Below, piece after piece: positions 5,024 to 9,203 of a stretch of DNA of 9,203 nucleotides (position 1 is its first letter; the number at the start of each line of letters is the position of its first letter). The translations under genes and the position numbers were made by a program. Source of the DNA: Deltaproteobacteria bacterium (GTDB lineage Bacteria; Desulfobacterota; Syntrophia; Syntrophales; Smithellaceae); assembly GCA_009668925.1 (NCBI GenBank), contig SBEK01000156.1:1-9203 (forward strand). Direction: 5' to 3'. A model generated the notes under the pieces. It had not been told where the DNA came from and did no database searches. It saw only the letters and a program-made list of their open reading frames with translations.

Positions 5024-5203
5024 ATGCAGGAACTCTTGACCGTTATCGCGTATCCAGCCGTCTGGCTCATTTGTTCTTATCTTTTAAAAATTGAAAGTGG
5101 CCTGGCCAAGCTGCTCATATCGTTGACGGCGGCCATCCTGGTTTATGTTTTAGTCGGCATTATGCGCACGCGTAAAGAACATCATAAGGAAAATGAAGAT
5201 TAG
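5024..5203 (+). CDS. Small two-helix membrane protein heading the sensor-kinase operon
   Basis: I do not recognise this 59-residue protein. It has two hydrophobic helices (about 4-21 and 29-47) and a charged C-terminal tail (RTRKEHHKENED) that should face the cytoplasm. The ATG at 5024 is chosen because AAAGG at 5013-5017 is six bases upstream; the ATG at 5018 abuts that site and is unlikely. The stop codon TAG at 5201-5203 touches the GTG start of the histidine kinase at 5204, so translation of the two is probably coupled. This tight link suggests a small partner or regulator of the kinase, but that is inference; it could also be an unrelated short protein with a leader role. Confidence 0.65.
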   Translation: MQELLTVIAYPAVWLICSYLLKIESGLAKLLISLTAAILVYVLVGIMRTRKEHHKENED

Positions 5204-7795
5204 GTGATTTGGCTCAAAAAGGCATACAGGTTGCTCCGTCAGGCAATGAGTATTCGTATCTGGTTGGCCAGTATTGTCGTCATTCTGCTCATCCTGCTGC
5301 TTGCCTTGACGGTGAACCACGCCCGCGAGAAGGAAATGGCGGATTTATTCAGCCGTCAACAATTGGCCTCCGCCCAGAACGCCGCCGCCCGAATCACGGA
5401 AATCCTCGCGCAGGTCGAACGGAATATCGTCTTATTTTCCTACTTTGATCCGCAAGGGAAAAATCTGACCCAGGAAGATTATCGGGAAATCGAGGGGCTG
5501 TATTCCGTCTGGGGGAAAACCATCGATGCCGTATTGGTGTTCGATGCGAATGAGAAAATCAGACGGATCCTGCCGCAGGGCGCCCTGCCCAGCGTTGATT
5601 TGACCAGCCATTTCAGAGCATTGAAAAGACAGCAAAGGCAATACCTGAATCTGGCGTTATCGGATAAACTGCCCGCCGAGGCTGAGACCCAGAAGAAAGA
5701 TTGGTATCTCATCTGGGGCTATCCCATCTGGCATGAGGATAATGTTTTTGCCGGTGCCTGGATGGTCTCCTTTTCACTGACGGAACTGGTCAGTGCGGGC
5801 GAAAGACAAGTCCGGGACAATCAACTGGGTGATCTCTGGCTGATCAATGAACAGGGACAGGTCCTGCTGCATCCCGACGCCGACACCATCGGCAAAAATA
5901 TCGCCGACCTCGTCAAGAATGATCAGGGAAGCGGATTGACGCTCCCTGCCGACCGTGACCGTTATCTGGATTCAAAGATTCTCCGGAACAATAAGAAGAT
6001 GCAAAGAAGCGTCATCGCCTATCATCCGCTTCAGATCGCCGGCAACACCTGGTATGTCATGGTGACGGCTCCCTACAGCCGCGTCATTGCGCCTGTGCGC
6101 ACCACCTTTATTTATACGCTGTTCAGCGCAATGGTGCTGATCCTGGTCCTGGTCGTCGTCGGCATCTTTTTCGCCTTTCGCGAAGGCAAAAGACTGAGGC
6201 TGAGGGAAGAGCAGGAAAGGCTCAAAGAGCGTGAAGCCTGGCAGGAAAGGCTGCTCCGCGAGAAGAAGACGATCGACGGCATTATTGAAGGGTCTCCCAT
6301 TCCCAGCTTCGTCATCAATAAGGAGCACCGCGTCATCCTCTGGAACAGGGCCTGCGAGGAATTGACGGGACGCTCCGCCAAAGACATGCTGGGCACCGAC
6401 GAACATTACAAATCTTTTTATTCCGTTAAACGCCCGATGGTCGTCGATCTGATCGTCGACAACGACATCGACGCCCTCAATAAATTCTATGGTTCGAAAC
6501 GCGTGAAGAAGTCCGATAAGGTTCTTAACGCCTACGAGGCCTATGACCATTTTGATAACCTGGGGGGGCTCAGCCGCTATATGTACTTTCTGGCGGCGCC
6601 GATTTACGACGAGGACGGCAATATCATAGCGGCGATGGAAACTCTGCAGGATGTTTCACGCGAGGAGGAGCTCACGCGCAGTCTCCGGGAGTATGCGGAG
6701 ACGCTGCAGAATGAACTCGCGGAAAATATCGAACTCAGACGGGAGATCGAAGGGCTGTATAACTACATGCAGTCGATCGTGAACAGCCTGCCGGACAAAA
6801 TCTATGAGGTGGACAAGGACGGCATCGTTAATTTTATCAGCCGGGGGCTGAAAAAAACGCAACCCGAATTCCGGGGCAAGCATTTCCTGGAGTTTGTCGC
6901 CCCGGAAGATGAAGCGTTCGTCACGTCGAAGTGGGAGGATGCCAAGAGGGGGATTTTTACACCCTACGAAATTGAAGCGACGGCCCAGGACGGCCGCAAG
7001 GTCAATATCATGGTGACCACCGCCCCGGTCGTCGGCACGGACCATTATATTCTGGTTCAGCGGGATATCACCGAATTCAAAAATCTGGAAAAGAAACTTT
7101 ACAACAGCCAGAAACTGGCGGCGCTCGGCCAGCTGTCGGCCGGCATTGCCCATGAAGTGCGCAATCCGCTTTCCTCCATTAAAATGAGCCTGCAGATTCT
7201 CGAGAAGCGCATGAATCCGGAAGGCAATGACCTGAAGCGGTTCAAAATCGCCCAGAAGGAAGTCGAGCACCTCGAAGAGCTGGTGAATAATGTTCTCGTT
7301 TTTGCCAAACCGGTGGAGCCCAAGATCGCCTCGACGGATCTGGCGAAGGTGCTGGAGCAGGCGATTACGCTGTCCGAGAAGATTCTTCATGACAAGCAAA
7401 TTGAAATTAAACTCGAAATCGCGGAAATTCCGCTCGTTAACGTGGATGCCGCAATGATCACGGATGCGTTTGTGAACGTCATCCGCAATGCGGCCGAAGC
7501 GATGGAAGAAAAAGGCTACATCCGCATTTACGCCCGCAGCATCGGCAGCCAGCCGCCGTCGGTCCTGGTCGTGGTGGAAGACAACGGCTGCGGTATTGAC
7601 GAGGCGGATATGCCGCACTTGTTTAATCCTTTCTTTACCAAGAAGAAATATGGTACAGGACTGGGGCTTTCGCAGGTCATGAAGATTGTGGAAGTGCATC
7701 AGGGAAAACTCGAGATTATCAGTGAAAAAGATAAAGGGACGAAGGTCTGCATTACGCTGCCCAGCAGCGAGCGGCGGCTCATCCCGAGAGAGTAA
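5204..7795 (+). CDS. dCache-PAS-PAS sensor histidine kinase
   Basis: This 863-residue inner-membrane kinase should sense an extracytoplasmic signal and pass phosphate to the regulator encoded next. Domains in order: membrane helix (about 17-37), extracytoplasmic double Cache region (about 39-300), second helix (about 302-324), charged coiled coil (about 325-354), PAS (about 355-485, with HYKSFYSVKRPMVVDLIVD), linker helix, PAS (about 520-625), HisKA and HATPase. The phosphorylated histidine is H650 in GIAHEVRNPLSS; the ATP site shows N762 (N box), D793 in EDNGCGID and G817 in GTGLGLS. There is no HAMP domain. The GTG at 5204 is taken as the start since it abuts the upstream stop; ATG at residue 15 is an alternative. 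The ribosome site is weak (AAGGA, 13 bases away), consistent with coupling to the 59-aa gene. Ligand is unknown. Confidence 0.93.
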   Translation: MIWLKKAYRLLRQAMSIRIWLASIVVILLILLLALTVNHAREKEMADLFSRQQLASAQNAAARITEILAQVERNIVLFSYFDPQGKNLTQEDYREIEGLYSVWGKTIDAVLVFDANEKIRRILPQGALPSVDLTSHFRALKRQQRQYLNLALSDKLPAEAETQKKDWYLIWGYPIWHEDNVFAGAWMVSFSLTELVSAGERQVRDNQLGDLWLINEQGQVLLHPDADTIGKNIADLVKNDQGSGLTLPADRDRYLDSKILRNNKKMQRSVIAYHPLQIAGNTWYVMVTAPYSRVIAPVRTTFIYTLFSAMVLILVLVVVGIFFAFREGKRLRLREEQERLKEREAWQERLLREKKTIDGIIEGSPIPSFVINKEHRVILWNRACEELTGRSAKDMLGTDEHYKSFYSVKRPMVVDLIVDNDIDALNKFYGSKRVKKSDKVLNAYEAYDHFDNLGGLSRYMYFLAAPIYDEDGNIIAAMETLQDVSREEELTRSLREYAETLQNELAENIELRREIEGLYNYMQSIVNSLPDKIYEVDKDGIVNFISRGLKKTQPEFRGKHFLEFVAPEDEAFVTSKWEDAKRGIFTPYEIEATAQDGRKVNIMVTTAPVVGTDHYILVQRDITEFKNLEKKLYNSQKLAALGQLSAGIAHEVRNPLSSIKMSLQILEKRMNPEGNDLKRFKIAQKEVEHLEELVNNVLVFAKPVEPKIASTDLAKVLEQAITLSEKILHDKQIEIKLEIAEIPLVNVDAAMITDAFVNVIRNAAEAMEEKGYIRIYARSIGSQPPSVLVVVEDNGCGIDEADMPHLFNPFFTKKKYGTGLGLSQVMKIVEVHQGKLEIISEKDKGTKVCITLPSSERRLIPRE

Positions 7796-7803
7796 ATAAT
7801 CTT

Positions 7804-7834
7804 AAACGGACGGCGCGGCTGAAGACATCCGTTT
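7804..7834 (+). other. Hairpin between kinase and regulator genes
   Basis: AAACGGA (7804-7810) pairs perfectly with TCCGTTT (7828-7834) across a 17-base loop. It fills most of the 59-base gap between the kinase stop and the regulator start and ends eight bases before the GAAGG ribosome site (7842-7846). No T run follows, so it is not a terminator; it may act on mRNA stability or on relative expression of the two genes. Confidence 0.5.
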
Positions 7835-7854
7835 GAATGGCGAAGGTTACGACT

Positions 7855-9203
7855 ATGGCGAGTATTCTGGTTATTGATGATGATGCATCGATCGTGGAGA
7901 CGCTGGACCTGTACTTGACGGAAGAAGGATACTCCGTCCGAACCGCCCTGACCGGAACCGATGGACTGAACAAGTATGTTCAGGAACCTTCGGACGTGGT
8001 GATCCTGGATATCCGTCTGCCGGACGTTGACGGATTTTCCGTTCTCGAGGACCTGAAGGAAGAAAACGAAAATGCGAAAGTCATCATGATCACCGCCTTC
8101 CATGATATGGAGACGACCATCAACGCCATGAAGGGCGGCGCCTTCGATTATATCCATAAGCCGGTCAACGTGGATGAACTGGACCTGGCGATCAAGAAGG
8201 CCCTGAAGTCGCTGGAGATGGAGAAGAAAATCGACGGTCTGCTCATGGAACCGTCCCGTAATTTCCGGGTCGGGGATATCATCGGGACCGGTAATGAGAT
8301 GCGGGAGATTTTCAAGACGATCGGCATCGTCTCCAAGAGCCGCACCACGGTCCTCATTCAGGGTGAAAGCGGAACGGGCAAGGAACTGATCGCCAAGGTG
8401 ATCCACAACAACACCTCGCCGGATGAACCCTTTATCGCCGTAAACTGCTCGGCGATCGTGGAGACCCTCCTGGAGTCGGAGCTGTTCGGTCACGAAAAAG
8501 GGTCCTTCACGGGAGCCGTCGCCCGCAAGCTGGGCAAATTCGAACTGGCCCGTTTCGGCACGGTATTTCTGGATGAAATCAGCGAAATGTCCATCAACCT
8601 GCAGGCCAAGCTGCTGCGTGTTTTGCAGGAAATGGAATTCGAGCGCGTCGGAGGGAAGGACCGGGTGAAAGTGAATGCCCGCATCATGGCCGCGACGAAT
8701 AAAGATTTGAAGCAGATGGTTAAGGAAGGAAAATTCCGGGACGATTTGTATTACCGTCTCAACATCGTTTCCATTAATTTGCCGCCTCTGCGCACGCGCC
8801 GCCAGGACATTCCGCCGTTGATTGATTATCTGCTCTCCAAGATTAATCTGGATCTGCACAAGAAGATTGTCGGTGTTTCCGGTGAAATGATGGAAAAGTT
8901 TATGACCTATGACTGGCCGGGTAATATCCGCGAACTGGAGAACCTGCTGGTGAGAGCCTGTGTCGTCGCCAAAGGCCAGGTGCTGGGCGTCGGTGATTTC
9001 CCGGAATTGGGCAAAGATTATGCATCGGTTGCGGCGCGGAAAGATGAAACGGCGGATGTATTCATGCCGGAAGAGCCGGGGAAATTCTTGACCCTCGATC
9101 AGGTGGAAGAACGCTACATCCGCAAGATCATCAAGGAGACGGATAAGAACAAAGGAGAGATCTGCGAAATCCTGGGGGTGTCAAGGCCGACGCTGGAGCG
9201 GAA
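7855..9203 (+). CDS. NtrC-family sigma54-dependent response regulator (3' end beyond window)
   Basis: About 449 residues are present. The receiver domain (about 1-120) has the acidic pocket D8-D9-D10, phosphorylation site D52 in VILDIRLPD, T80 and K102. The AAA+ domain (about 140-380) has Walker A GESGTGKE (170-177), the sigma54-contact loop as GSFTGA (216-221), Walker B VFLDE (D240, E241), and WPGNIREL near its end. A Fis-type DNA-binding helix-turn-helix begins (KGEICEILGVSRPTLERK) and is cut by the window edge. It should activate sigma54 promoters after phosphorylation by the kinase encoded 59 bases upstream. The ATG at 7855 has GAAGG eight bases ahead; an in-frame ATG at 7837 would add six residues but lacks a site. 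The loop has Ser where most members have Ala (GAFTGA). Confidence 0.95.
   Translation, partial: MASILVIDDDASIVETLDLYLTEEGYSVRTALTGTDGLNKYVQEPSDVVILDIRLPDVDGFSVLEDLKEENENAKVIMITAFHDMETTINAMKGGAFDYIHKPVNVDELDLAIKKALKSLEMEKKIDGLLMEPSRNFRVGDIIGTGNEMREIFKTIGIVSKSRTTVLIQGESGTGKELIAKVIHNNTSPDEPFIAVNCSAIVETLLESELFGHEKGSFTGAVARKLGKFELARFGTVFLDEISEMSINLQAKLLRVLQEMEFERVGGKDRVKVNARIMAATNKDLKQMVKEGKFRDDLYYRLNIVSINLPPLRTRRQDIPPLIDYLLSKINLDLHKKIVGVSGEMMEKFMTYDWPGNIRELENLLVRACVVAKGQVLGVGDFPELGKDYASVAARKDETADVFMPEEPGKFLTLDQVEERYIRKIIKETDKNKGEICEILGVSRPTLER

Noticed and set aside
6656..7699. Long - strand open frame of 347 codons opposite the kinase
   Set aside because: It is a shadow of the GC-rich kinase coding strand; kinase motifs are intact on the + strand.
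7699..8859. Long - strand open frame of 386 codons opposite the regulator
   Set aside because: It is a shadow of the NtrC-family gene, whose motifs are complete on the + strand.

Overview
The window reads as chromosomal DNA from a Gram-negative bacterium, most likely a member of the Desulfobacterota (former Deltaproteobacteria), perhaps near Syntrophus/Smithella. This placement is inference from gene content and family resemblance: a COG1579 zinc-ribbon gene next to an RNase HI-family gene and rnpB, an ATP synthase subunit c with a cleavable-looking N-terminal leader, and Cache-PAS-histidine kinase plus NtrC-type signalling. No database search was possible.

Layout. (1) Positions 1-219 hold two and a partial third copy of an 80-bp tandem repeat with a conserved hairpin. 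(2) Positions 259-1874, + strand, form an RNA-metabolism block: a coiled-coil/zinc-ribbon protein, an RNase HI-family protein and the class A RNase P RNA. (3) Positions 1892-4425 are all on the - strand. In transcription order they are atpE (subunit c of F-type ATP synthase), a membrane-anchored dCache protein with no output domain, a clear intrinsic terminator, a 69-aa membrane protein with its own sigma70-like promoter, and an AtpZ/AtpI-family protein that converges on rnpB. (4) Positions 4426-5023 are a 598-bp divergent intergenic region rich in palindromes. It carries a good sigma54-type -24/-12 element facing atpE and a sigma70-like promoter facing the other way. (5) Positions 5024-9203, + strand, encode a 59-aa two-helix membrane protein, an 863-aa dCache-PAS-PAS histidine kinase, and an NtrC-family sigma54 activator cut by the window edge.

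How the genes may work together. The + strand block is a complete signalling line: extracytoplasmic sensing by the kinase, phosphotransfer to the REC domain, then sigma54-dependent activation. The sigma54-like element faces atpE and the orphan dCache gene from the same intergenic region, and a long inverted repeat lies about 130-200 bp upstream of it, where enhancer-binding proteins usually bind. The most interesting hypothesis is therefore that this two-component system controls an operon joining an ATP synthase rotor subunit to an output-less sensor protein. Subunit a (atpB) and the F1 genes are not in the window, so whether this c subunit is the main one or an accessory copy cannot be decided here.
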